Shown here one piece after another: positions 27,944 through 39,127 of a stretch of DNA of 64,000 nucleotides. Position 1 is the first letter of the stretch. Every line of letters begins with the position of its first letter. The DNA lies in the NCBI GenBank assembly GCA_963575745.1, contig CAUYUJ010016701.1:198519-262518 (forward strand), in the 5' to 3' direction. Both the position numbers and the translations under genes were made by a program. The DNA comes from Prorocentrum cordatum. Lineage: Eukaryota > Sar > Dinophyceae > Prorocentrales > Prorocentraceae. The notes beneath the pieces were generated by a model, which saw only the letters and a program-made list of their open reading frames with translations, was not told the origin of the DNA and did no database searches.

Positions 27944-30900
27944 TCAAGATGAAGAAGATGTGCCTACAATATCTGCCAACATCTGGGCTTCCCTCAGATG
28001 CTGGAGCTCAGCACTGCAGCGCGCCGTGGCCTCAGAGGCGGATTGCTCCGCAAATGCTGTCAGCATCGATGGATTATCCATCAGCTGTTTCAGCACGCCT
28101 TTGGACCTAGCGTCGCTGACCGTATGCAATTCACGATTAGTGTATCCCATCACTATTTTACGGCGGGACTGCACAGCGTCCATGGGTACACTACCACCAT
28201 GCAGGGCCAGTGTCCTGGCAACAAAACAATCGAACGTCTCGAGATCGTCGATGTTGTCGCCTCGCATGGTGGCCTTGGCGAGCGTCTCCATCAACCCCTG
28301 GGGCAGGTTTCCCTGCAATTGATTGCGCTCCTGCGCTGGGGTCGGCTCGCCTGTCAGCACTGTCTGGAAGGACGTGCTGCTTGAGCTCGAGGCGGGTTGC
28401 CCCGCAGCTCCAAAACGATCACACCTGATCGACAGATGCCCTGACGGCAACTTCGTCGTCGGCATGATTTTGGAGCCTTCCGGGAGCTCCATCTTGACCT
28501 GCCCCTTACCAGGGAATATCAGCTTTTCCTGGCCTCGTTCAAGCACGATGATCGTGCGTTTGTCCTGCATACTGTCGAGACCTAGGATGGCTGGCAGGTC
28601 CTTTCCACAGCCTGACACAATGTTCGTCTTGTATGAATCGTGTTGGGCTGACCCCTGGTACTCGCAGGCAATGCTAAATGTGCCTACGGTATCCGCTGGG
28701 GCCGACCCCTCTCCCACTCCGTTGATATGCAAACGAGAGCGGGGCTCGAACGTACAAGCACGACCATGTGACTCAGCAGCCTGGACGAACTTACGGCTCG
28801 TGTTCTCGCCCATGATGTTGATCTTCGAACCGACGTCGATGAGTATGGAATTTCCACCGTCATCCAAGAACGTCTTACTCGGCTGCTTGATGTGCACAGT
28901 TTCTGAAGTGTCGGCTGTGTCGGTAGGCGGGTTTCCCCGCGGCACATTCGTACTCCCTGGCGGGTTACCCCGCACGACACTGGCATGCGACTCGCTCTCG
29001 GCCATGCGTGCCAGGTCAATGTACTGGAAGTGCGACACGTGCTGGGCGTGATCACCACGCTCCTCCCGCCAGTTGGCATACTCATCACGTATGCTCATAT
29101 ACTGCTCGCGGGTAGTGCGCCTTATCAGCGTCAGGTACGAGTGAAGGGCGATGTCTTGCAGCCCCTCGTTCGTGACGTGATCCCGGTACCGCAGCCACTC
29201 CTCGAACTCCTCATTCGTCGCTGAGATGTTGATGGCCCTGGCTGCTGTTGCTGCTGACGCCGCTGAGGATTCTGATAGGTCTAACGACGGACTATCAGTT
29301 TCAGGATTATTGGCATCTAGCATAAACGTTGTGTGCGTATTATCCATCTGATTCTGGAAATGTCGTACACGCAACTCGCGCAGCTGATCAGGGTCCAGTG
29401 ACATCTCAGCCTCGCCTCCACTCTGGGGAGACATCTGAGGAGTATCATGCAGGTTTCCCTGCTGAGGCGCCGTCATCGGGATAAGCTGATCGAAATATCC
29501 CGTTGCCATAGGCGGCCTTACCTCTTCAGGCAGGTGTCCCTGCTGGTGTGACGAAACTGTCTGCGTAGCTAGCATCCTGGACGTCATCTCCTCCACCATG
29601 CTCCTCAGCTCCCGCAGCTCCCTCGCTGACTGCTCGGGAGTCTGACTAAGGGAGCCAGTCCATGGGAAGGACGATGTTATAATGCCAGGTGCACGACAGA
29701 TCGCACATGGTGGCTGCTGGGGATCTCCCTCACGCTGGTTTGTCACGTGGCCCACCACGTTAGAATTCCAGCATCCCTCGTGGAATAGGTGATTGCACCT
29801 CAGGCGGTACACACTATCCCTGGGCTGAAATTCTTCGAGGCATACAGCACAGGTGTCCTCCATCCCAGTAAAGACTTCTACGTCTGCTACCCTGGGATAT
29901 ACCCGCCGCTGCCTCTCCAATACCGTCTCGGAGGGCATGAAGGCTGATGGGGGTGTCCCCGCTGGATTCAGCACTTCCTGCACTTCGACATTTGGCATGG
30001 AAGTGGTAGGAGTCACGGCAGGCGAGTTTCCTCGCAAAGGTGAGCCCCTATTCCGCACCACGTCGAGTGCAGCTGCACGTGACTGGTCCCGTACACTTTG
30101 CACCGCCTGCCTCCTCCTGAAACATGCCTGCTGAGTGTGGTGCGTCTGCCTGATGTAGTCAGGCACGCCCCTACTGCCAGACGATATTGAATGGGCAGTG
30201 GGTTGCACAACCACCTCTGGTGATGTTGGAGAAGGCATGAAGGCCATGTGCGGGTACATGGAGTGGTCACTGCAGCGCACATTGGTGAGGTTATGCATCT
30301 GATCCGCCAATTCCCGAACAAATTTGTTCGGGACCCTTGTACCGTCAGGGTATAATGGCGGATTCATCTGCGTGGGTGGTGGCCTCTGGCCCTGAGACAT
30401 GCTCGGATGGGCGTTGAACGCCGGGATAAAGGCTCGTTGCCGAGCGGGGTCCCGTGGGTTGGGACCCTCCGGTTCCCAGGACCAGGCTGGCCTCCACCTC
30501 TGCCCACTTGGGTGAGGCAGATTATGGTTCTGCACCTGCTGTACCGCGGCCGCCACTCTTGAGCGATAGTCGTCGGGTATACCCGCCCTGTGGTGGCTTG
30601 GTGTACCAGGCAGGTTTCCCTGCTGACTCGTTGGCGTGCCGGGCGGCATCATGTTGAGGAGGGCTGTGCTGTGATCAGCCCTAGCCGCAGCTAACCTCTC
30701 CATGAGTGTGCCGTTTACGGCAGGGCGGACAGGTGTCCCAAATGGGGATTGTGCTGGCGGAGTGCCCGATGGAGTCATGCCCCTTGGAGTGTGCATGCTC
30801 TGTGTGGGGCTTGCGTGCATTGGCTCGAACCGAGCAGGTCCGCTTGTAGGCAGGTTTCCCTGCATGGCTTGACGATTTCTCGTGGCCATAGCGGACATTG

Positions 30901-33900
30901 CTCCCTGGCCTGCGGCCCAGGGATCCTGCTGGTACAGCCTGTCCGCCAGCTGTTCTACCTGGTCAGGGTTCAGCGAAGCTGCAATCTGATCCAGGTCTGA
31001 AGTACTTATGGCCTGCCAAGACACGGCGCTCGGCCCTTGGCTTGGGGCACGGCTTGGAGCCGCGCTCCCGGCCTCACTCTCGGTGATCATAAAGATCCGA
31101 AAGATCTCAGGCTGGTTTCCCAGCTGGGTGGGGCTGTAGTGGTCCCCAACGTCCCTGTGGAGGTAGACCATGGCTGGATCAACGCCCTCTTGGTCTCGGG
31201 ACCACTGGTACTTAATGCTGGAAGTACCAACATCAGCCCACCTATCTGAGGCAGTCATCGTACTGACAGAGACTCGCGCACGGCGGCTCCCCAAATACTC
31301 TGGGTTGCGCCATTGCCTTCCAGTGGTCAGGTCCTCTACATGAGAAATGTAATACGGTTCAATGATACCGTTATCTCCCTCGGACAAGAGGACTCCGTTA
31401 TCGGACCAACAGAACTTCATACCATCTTGTATGGCCTTGCGCCAATCTACAAAGATGATGAGGTCTGAATCTGGGTCCCACCCACTGTTCACGGCACGGC
31501 GGCGCACTGTCGGCACGAAATGGATGTGTGAACGGCCTGTCCCCCTTTTCTTCGTGTTGTGCTCAGGTCTACAGGACAGGCCGTGCCACATGATGCCTTC
31601 GAAAGCGTGCCATCGAGTGCCATGCATGGCGACTTCAGGGTATGGGGCCGGTCTCCCGGCGGGTTCGTCGCACAGTACAATGTAACTGTACAGCGACCAT
31701 GGAGCTTTCAATGTCCATGAATGCCCCTGAGAGGCGCGGACGAAGATAGCGGGCTCGCCGGAGTCCCGCATTAGCACCTTGAATTGAAGGCGCTGTTTTT
31801 CTTCTCCGTCTGGTTCACGAACATGAACAACTTCCATCATGATGGCTGCGAGTTGGTCAACCGAGCGACCATACAACTGCTCGCTAATGACTTTGGCCTC
31901 GTCATATTTTGGGTTATGTCCAGCGTGCCTCGAGTGACCTGTGTTCCACGGAAAGTCAGCCACGAGTTCCACGAGGTTAATCCAACCATCATGATCATCA
32001 AAGGATCTCAGGCGCCACACAGGATTATGTGGCTTATCTGGCGCATGTCTACATATCCTGCTGAGAGCTTTGCTTAACATTTTGAGAGTATCATTGGATG
32101 TGGGAAGAATTCCGGCCTTCCTGCATTCCTTCATGAATGACTCATCCACCGAACGTATCGGTGGGAGCTTCCGAAGTGCCAGTCTATCCCTAATCAGATC
32201 TGGAGTCCCACTAGTAATGGATGTGTCTCCTGGGTGGTGCAGCTGAACTACTGGCGGGTTTCCCCGCATCGGAGCCTCTGTTGCCGAAGAGGCTGCGGCT
32301 CCAGAAGAGGAGGAAGCTGCGGCAGCAGCGCCTGGCGGGTTTCCCCGCGGAGATGCGCGACTGGCGCTGCCCCTGATCTTCGGCACCCAGGTACCCCTCG
32401 ACATAGCACCTTCATCGGACCTCCTGGAACGAGCCGCCACAGGCGAAGCTGGCGCAGGTGCATACCCACTGCGCTCGAAAGCTGCCGCCCTTTTCGCAAT
32501 GGACTTGCTGCGACTAAGCGGGCGTCTTCGTTCCTCCATAGGGTCCTGAGGTTGCTGCTTGGGCACAAACGCTTGTGGAGGAGTTGCGCCAATTGGCGGC
32601 CTCGGCGTCGCAGATCGAGGCACCTCCATATGCACGTCTGGCCCAGGGCTCTGAGAGCTCGCCTTCGGTTTCGGCTCCGGAGACGGCTTAGGTGTCGGGG
32701 GTTCACTCTTAGCCTTCGAAGTTAGTGGGAGTGGGGGCTTCCTAGCCCCCTTCATGTAGATCGTGCTGGAATCCTCCAACATCTTGCGAGTTGCCTCGCG
32801 TGTGCGTTCTTCTACTGTCCGAATACGCTCCTCATCCTCCGCCACACGTTGAGCCTTTGTCTCGTCCTTGATGATCGGCTCTGGTTGTTGGGACTGGCTA
32901 GAGACGCCAGGCGAGTTTCCTCGCATACCAGGAAGACTAAAGAGCGCGTCTTTCTCTTCCTGGGTCATGGCTACCATTCCCCTTGGAGCCGGAGTAGGTT
33001 TCTCTTCTTCTTTCGGATCCAAGTGGCCCAAGATCCCGAGACGACTATTCACTACTGCGATCTCTTCCGGTGTCATCGGGTCAAGTGGCGGATGGCCCTC
33101 TTTAGGAGGGGTTTTGCCCCTGTTGGGGCTCAGGCCTTCGTTGTTTCCAACGGGGCATCCTGGCCTGTGATTCTGGAACGGCTGGGAACAAGGACCGCAT
33201 GCAGCGTGAGGCCTATACTGCTTGCGAGCCGCGATAATATCTCGCAACTGGGTCCGCGCTTCTTGAATTTCAGGGCGGCGGATGTTTGTTGCAAGCTGAT
33301 AGCCTCCACGGATGGGCCTGCCATCGCCGTCCCTATAGGCAGGATTGCCCTGGCCAAAGGCCGAGTGTTCCCCTTTTCGGCGTCGTGGGTCGTTGTGCGG
33401 AAGTAGCTGGCCACCTCTTCTGAGAGCGTGTTCCTTTGGGCCAGCCTGTCTCCACTCACGAGGAAGTCGAGCCTGGGGATGTGGCTCTTCTCTGACGCGC
33501 GTATGGGAACGAGATCTTCTGGTGTTCTCATCAGAAGAAGCTGCCGATGCAGCAGGAGCGGCACCCGTTGGAGGTGCTTGAGGAGGCTCCTCTGCGATCC
33601 CAGATGGATCGCTCGATGGAGGCAGGTCTCCCTGCTGGGTGGAGCTCGGCGCAAGTGGCTCTTGTGCCGATGGTGATGATGATTCAGACTCATCAGGGTC
33701 GAAATCGACCTCTTCCTCACCAGTCACGTCCATCATGAGGATGGTGACGTCATCCTCATCTAACCCACAACCATCGCCTTCTACTTCTTCTGATGTCGAA
33801 CTACCAATTATGATGGCCATTGGCGCATCTGGTAAAGGCAGGTTTCCCTGCATGGCCGGCGTCTGGGCGTCGCTCGGCTGTCCTGGAGTAGGAGGCGCAG

Positions 33901-35818
33901 TCGTCGGCTCAGGGTCATCGACGAGCATAGGCTGCCTAGCAATGTTACGCATGGCCGTATGGTTTGGCCTCATCCCCAGCTCCTGGAGATTCCATCCTGG
34001 CGGGGGAAGATCATGACCACGCATAGCCATTGCCATTTCCAGGGCACGACGCCATCTACCATGGGAGTATATCAAGTGTCTCTGCACTTCCTGAGGATTT
34101 ATACTGTCAATGAGAGTCAAAGCTGCCAAGAGTAGCTCTGAGCTACCGCAAGCATCATTATCCTGTTCTGTCATAATACCAGCTTCAATTTGTTCTTGAC
34201 TCTCAGGATATGCAATTGCAAGTATCTCATGCATCCACATGAGGGTCTGCAAAAGTGTACGCGGTCCATATTCGCCTGGAGCAAGCGAACCAGGAGGTAT
34301 GAACGGAGAACCTGGTTCGCCTGCAATGAAGGCCTGAACAAATGCTTGAGACTCCATTTCAATTAGGTCTTCAATAGTATGGGGATATTCTCCCAGCAGA
34401 AAAGGCCTGTGTCCAGGCGGGATTTCGGGCGGAGGTTCGAGGTTCCGTTGAACCTCGGAAGGCGAAGCCTCTATAGTGGTGTCCTCGTCGTCGCTCTCGT
34501 AGGCCATGATGTTGCCTGGGTTCCCGAACATCCAGTCGAAGAAGGAAAGAGGCTCGTTTCCGAGCGTACCGTGTTCCACGGGAGTGAGTTCATTACTGCC
34601 CGTGACGAACCGGCGGACGTACTCGAGGTAATACGCGTATAATCCATGACCATACCCCTCGAGCTCGTCAATGTTGTCCATGCCAACGACCCATGTGAAA
34701 AATATCTGTTCCATAGCCTCAAAGTCCTGGAGGCTCAGATACTCAATGGATGGTGTGCTCGAGCCGAAATGGACTTCGGACGACATGCCCTTTCCATTTC
34801 CCTTCGCTGGACAATCTCGCACAAGATGGTCGGAACTACCACATTCATGGCATTTGAGAACCTGGCCGTCTCTACCTCGCGGGTTTCCCCGCCTACCTTT
34901 ACCTTTACCTGAGGTCTCTCTACGGCCTTTACCACGGCCTTTTCCCCCAAAGAATATCTCATCATGTTGTTCATCTGAGAGCCTCTGGAGAAATGCCGCG
35001 ATACCTCGCCCGTTCAACCTCCGACGACCACGCTTGCCTTTACCCTTTCCTTTAAAACTTCTGCGTATCCTCCTTCTAACACGACGCACTGGTTTTCGTG
35101 TGAACCTCCTCCACCTTCGTTTAGCCTGTTGTAACAGCCAGAATAAATGCTCAGCACGCTGATTGTCGTTATCCATATTCATGATATCTGACCAATCTAG
35201 AGCTTCAACACCATCTGATGATATAGTGTCTGTATCGGTGCCGGAGTCGAAATCTTCGTCTCCTAAATAGGTGGATACACCGTCGGTTAGGGGATTTGAT
35301 TCCCCCCATAACGAGCGGTGTGGTTGTGGTTCTCTAGAAGGAGGGCTGGTTGCCCAGCTTGGTTGTGATCGATCCCCTGCTAATAAAGCAGTGGATTCTC
35401 CTGGGTCATCGGCCCATATGTTTGAGGGCCCGTTTCCAGGCTGGGCTTCAGTAGTCAAGGTAGTGTAGAAATTTCCACTACCAGATCCCCTTCCTCTTCC
35501 AAACACTGATCCTATGTTGCCAGGAGATCGTTCGGATAGGTGGCCTACCGAACGCATCCTTTCCAGCAGCTCATCATACTGTTGTTGTGTTCGAGGCATT
35601 TGGTGATTGAGTGGCTGTAAGAGTTGCATGGCCTTCTGGTTGCCGACGCCTAGGGCGCGGAATAGGATAGTAGTTAACAGTTGGAAGTTGGGAAGGTCGA
35701 ATCCCACCGACTGTGCCTCAAGTCGGGCCATTTCGAATCGGGTAAGAGTAACATCGATTCGTTCCCCGTGAGGCACATGGAAGTCAATAAGTTGTGCCGG
35801 AAGTGAGCTGTCGCTCAT
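27944..35818 (-). pseudogene. Gag-type polyprotein lacking its N-terminus, element 2 (2624-aa frame)
   Basis: Same domain series as in element 1: CCHC knuckle, Tpt1-like domain with all four catalytic Arg/His positions, RING-H2, and protease-like region with DVGS. The frame is separated from the N-terminal Gag by a 2-bp deletion near 35795. It ends at the same TGA that precedes the 163-aa ORF. Substitutions are few and mostly conservative, so decay is recent. Confidence 0.9.
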
Positions 35819-36674
35819 CTTCCAGGCGTTCGAATTTCATGCTGAGGAGAAACATGATATAAGTTACTGGGTCTGTGTGGACCCCGTCGATATCAGCACC
35901 ATAGTTTATGATGTCAGGCGGTACCCTCATGGCGAGTGTCCTCGCTAGGCCTCCCAGGCCGCGTTGTATTGCGGCCGCTTGGGCCTGTGGCGTCATACGT
36001 CCGCTTGTAACGTTGAGCCACGCGTTGACCTCGTAAATGTACTCACGAAAAGGTACATTACCCTGAGGGTCCCAATATGGGCCATGTGTTTGCCCATCGG
36101 TGCTGTTATCTCCCCGACGCATGTGTGCGATTGCTGCCCCCAGCGCGAACCATATGATAGCGAAAACGATTAGCCCGAGAATGTGTAACGAAGGACGGTT
36201 ATGATGAGCGGTGTCGCGCTGGGGTAGCGCCTTGTCGAGTCTTCGAGGCGCTCTGTCTGGCGGGTTTCCCCGCCCTTGCTTCAGGTATTGCGTTATTGGC
36301 TCGTTGCCGAGCGGTTGATAGTAACGCAATGATGAAGCGTATATGGTACCAATCTGGTCGTCTAGACGTCGTACCTCTCGTGTAGCTTCTTGCTCTTGAA
36401 TAGATCCTCGTAAATGTACTGGGAGTGGTGGCGCAGGGTAGTAGGTGGTCACGAAGATCGTGCCGAAGAATGTGAGGCTGAGAAGAGCAAGAGCTGACCA
36501 CACGAGAGTGCGGCCAGCTCCGCTACCAAGTCGAAAGTGAGCCTGGTAACTCAAATAGGGCATATAGCCTGGCAAATAGCATCCATCGCTCTGCTGTGAG
36601 GGTACAGTATGAGGGGTGGATGGGTAAGATAGGATAAGATCGATGTAATGATCTTTCCAGCACATAGCGAACAC
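35784..36674 (-). pseudogene. Gag N-terminus with two hydrophobic segments, element 2 (296 aa)
   Basis: Matches residues 1-294 of the element 1 protein, including both putative membrane segments. It stops just after the 2-bp deletion. Confidence 0.9.
36514..36528 (-). other. Primer binding site of element 2
   Basis: Same TGGTAGCGGAGCTGG as in element 1, directly adjoining the 5' LTR. Confidence 0.75.
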
Positions 36675-36780
36675 AAGCAGTGTCCGGGCAAATAGGGCGC
36701 GCGTGCCTTGAGCCCAAGGCAGCGGCGCGCGAGCTATGCTCCCGATACTATAACATCTCCCAAAGAGCTACCCTCAAAGT
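36529..36780 (-). repeat. 5' LTR of element 2
   Basis: Differs from the 5' LTR of element 1 at a single position I could find (ctctgctg versus ctcttctg). Confidence 0.9.
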
Positions 36781-36912
36781 CGCTGTCTCTTCATAGCGAG
36801 GACCCGACACCACAGGAGGGCCGGGAATAGTTCGAGATAGTGACCAAACATCGTCCCCAGACTGTCTCTTGATTCGTTCTGAGCCTTCCTCCCGGGGACA
36901 CGCCCGACTTGA
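36781..36912 (-). repeat. TIR-family end with leader, next to element 2
   Basis: Read on the minus strand: terminus tcaagtcgggcgtgtccc, then agtctggggacgatgttt, then the leader ending gaagagacagcg, then the LTR. The first 77 bases also flank element 1. The terminus shows that the retroelement lies inside a TIR-family element. Confidence 0.75.
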
Positions 36913-36987
36913 CCCCAGCCGGCTCCGCCTCTCCTGCGCCGTCCCGGCGAAGCTCGGGTACCTGGCGGGGTCGACCTGCCCGGTCGG

Positions 36988-37027
36988 GAGGAGGAGGAGG
37001 AGGAGGAGGAGGAGGAGGAGGAGGAGG
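36988..37027. repeat. (GGA)n microsatellite
   Basis: About 39 bp of pure GAG/GGA, followed by GC-rich unique DNA to 37190 with no supported gene. Confidence 0.95.
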
Positions 37028-37190
37028 TCGCTGCCCCGCCCGCGCGCGGGGCGGCCCGCGCCGGCCGGGCGCGGGGCCACCGCAGGACGACCCGCGAGCG
37101 GGGGGGCGGCGTGCGGTCCCGGGCCTCGGCGGGCGCTCTCGCAAGCTCGGGCGCCGTCGTCGTTCTCTGGGTGGGCGTCTCGGCCTCGGG

Positions 37191-37513
37191 CCAAGTCGGG
37201 CCTGTCTCCCCCAAATGGTCAACAACTACAGTCATCGGCCTGACCTAAGGAACGATAAATAAGGAACGAATCCCCTCTTTTATCCCAAGGAATAACGCAT
37301 AAGGAATGACAAATAACAAGTAACGCACAAGGAACTGCAAATAACGCATGCAAACCCAAGGAACGACCGAGCCCCTTTTGAAAAGCAAGTGTTCCTTATT
37401 CAAGCCGCTCACTGTAATCAACAAATGCCCCCAAGTGGTCAAAAATAGTAACCCAGACTAGTTTTAAAATCATTCTTGAATCTTCCCCCTGCAGAGGGAC
37501 AGGCCCGACTGAA
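37191..37513. mobile_element. TIR element (323 bp) with 8-bp target duplication
   Basis: Termini agtcgggcctgtctcccc and (revcomp) agtcgggcctgtccctct are inverted. The direct repeat GCCTCGGG flanks both sides (37183-37190 and 37514-37521). The interior shares the agtctgggtta-type segment of the family. A Tc1-like MITE is nested inside. Confidence 0.8.
37229..37414. mobile_element. Nested Tc1/mariner-like MITE (186 bp)
   Basis: Flanked by TA on both sides (37227-37228, 37415-37416), with inverted CAGTCATCGGCCTGA and CAGTGAGCGGCTTGA ends. The interior repeats the word caaggaac/aaggaa many times and is homologous to the MITE at 51907-52071. No coding capacity. Confidence 0.75.
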
Positions 37514-37669
37514 GCCTCGGGATCTGCGCTCCAGCGGCTGCGCATCGCCGAGAGCGCGTCGGGGATGCCGGGATCGTCCCGAGCGGGCGCCAGCGATCCG
37601 AGCTGGGGCCCGCGAACTGAGATCGGCGGCACGCCCCAGGGCGGGGGGGGGGAAGCGAGAGGGAGAAGG

Positions 37670-37842
37670 CCTTCTCAGACGGAAGGGGCCCTGGGACACA
37701 CAAATCAACACACACACAAATAACAAGATGACCCATGTTTTCCCATATTATCTGGGCTTCTGTCTTCCCCCACTGCCCATATTTCCTGGGAAAGCAACGA
37801 TGAATTGTGTCTGCGTGTATTTTTCCCTCCTGACTCTCAGAC
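37670..37842. repeat. Dispersed repeat D, copy 1
   Basis: Shares an ordered set of words with 56083-56245: ggggccc..gggacacaca, cacacacaaat, catattatctgggcttctgtcttc, ccatatttcc, tttttccctcc. Possibly SINE-like or another MITE. Ends are undefined. Confidence 0.65.
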
Positions 37843-37852
37843 GGCGGCGGCA

Positions 37853-37985
37853 CTTCTCAGACGCCCTCGCGCCTTCTGAGAAGCCTCCTGCGACCTCCGG
37901 GGAGGGCCCGAACCACTTCTCGGAGGCCCTCGCGCCTTCCGAGAGGTTCTTCCTGCGACTCCGGGGCAGGCCCGAGCCACCAGGG
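37853..37985. repeat. Two ~66-bp repeats, each with a stem-loop
   Basis: CTTCTCAG...CTGAGAAG and CTTCTCGG...CCGAGAGG surround nearly the same 15-base loop (acgccctcgcgcctt). The second stem carries a paired change. Confidence 0.7.
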
Positions 37986-38028
37986 CCTCCGAGCCGTCTG
38001 GGAAGGCCCACCCCTTGCCACCTCCCCC

Positions 38029-38218
38029 CCTGGGCTCGCCGCCGAGGACCTCCGACGATATAATCCCACCAGCCCTCTGGGCGTCGGTGGTCTAGAGAGT
38101 TTCCTCTTCCAACCTCCTTCTTCCCCTTCGGGGAGGGGTTTACCCCTCCCCCTACCCCCTACCCCCTCCCCTACCCCCTCCCCTGGGCTCGCCGCCGAGG
38201 ACCTCCGACGATATAATT
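38029..38218. repeat. 34-bp direct repeat flanking a C-rich tract
   Basis: cctgggctcgccgccgagga...cgatataat occurs at about 38029-38064 and 38182-38217. Between the copies lie ccctccccctacccc repeats. Confidence 0.8.
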
Positions 38219-38900
38219 TTCTTTTTGAAAAAGCACTTTGGCCTCCCGGGCCCGCTCCTGTGCCCGTTCTCGGGCCTGCAGGGCCATCAAGAAGACGGAC
38301 CCCGCGGCCTCTCCCCGGGTGGGTCCCGACCAGGATCTCGAGGCGGATCCGGCGGCAGCGACGAGGGCCTCCCAGGAGGCCTCGCCAGGGGAAGCTGACG
38401 ACAAGGCTTATGTTGCTCCCATTGTACTCAAGGACCACATCCCAGAAATAATTTCGAGCACCCAGAGAAGTGTCAAAAGAGTGTCGAAACAGTGTCGGGC
38501 GAGTGTCTCCCAGGGCTCGACACGTGAAAACCATTGAGTTTCGGTACTTTTTGGGGCGCTCGAAATTCTTCCTGGTGATCAAGGCTAAAGTCGGTTGGAG
38601 CATCATGAGCAAGGCCGGGCCTCAGGGGCACCCTCTCCTCCTCGGGTCTCCGCTCCTGGAGGCCCGGCGTCCGGATCCCTCACACGCTCCCGCACGCCCC
38701 GCTGCCCGAGGGGCCGGCCCCTCCAGAGTTCGGTCAGGCCCGTCCCCCTACAGGGGGAATTTTAGGGGAACAAAAAATGGCATAAACATAAAAACTCGGA
38801 GGTCCGCGCGGATTTCTCGGATCGGCGCTGGGGCCCCCCTTGCGGCGCCTCTGGCGCCGCCCCTGGCTCGCTCCGCGCGCCAGGGAAGGGGGTCCAGCGC
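38219..38900. other. Unique GC-rich DNA with no supported gene
   Basis: Open frames are short and show no domain. A TIR-family terminus (tcaggcccgtccccctacag) lies at about 38734-38760, followed by an A-rich stretch like other family ends. Confidence 0.5.
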
Positions 38901-39000
38901 NNNNNNNNNNNNNNNNNNNNNNNNNNNNNNNNNNNNNNNNNNNNNNNNNNNNNNNNNNNNNNNNNNNNNNNNNNNNNNNNNNNNNNNNNNNNNNNNNNNN
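38901..39000. other. Assembly gap (100 N)
   Basis: Exactly 100 Ns, next to a GGA microsatellite that probably caused the break. Confidence 1.
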
Positions 39001-39127
39001 GAGGAGGAGGAGGAGGGGGAGGAGGAGGAGGATAGGAGGAGGATAGGAGGAGGAGGAGGAGAGGAGGAAGAGGAGGAGGAGGATGAGGAGAAGGGGGAGG
39101 AGGAGAAGGAGGAAGAGGAAGAGGGGG
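39001..39127. repeat. GGA-rich microsatellite
   Basis: GAG/GGA repeats with ggata interruptions, continuing from the gap. Confidence 0.95.

Larger units (their letters stand above)
20833..36780 (-). mobile_element. Copia-type LTR retrotransposon, element 2 (15.9 kb), broken copy
   Basis: Collinear with element 1 and roughly 99% similar by eye. LTRs lie at 20833-21084 and 36529-36780. Lesions seen relative to element 1: 2-bp deletion near 35795 in Gag; 2-bp deletion near 27672 in the 163-aa ORF; 1-bp deletion near 26561; 1-bp insertion near 26049; deletions near 25622 and 25653; 8-bp deletion near 24091; premature TGA at 21782-21784 in RNase H. It keeps 34 bp near 27131-27166 that element 1 lost. 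No target duplication is visible: the left flank is CTCCA and the right flank is CGCTG. Confidence 0.95.
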
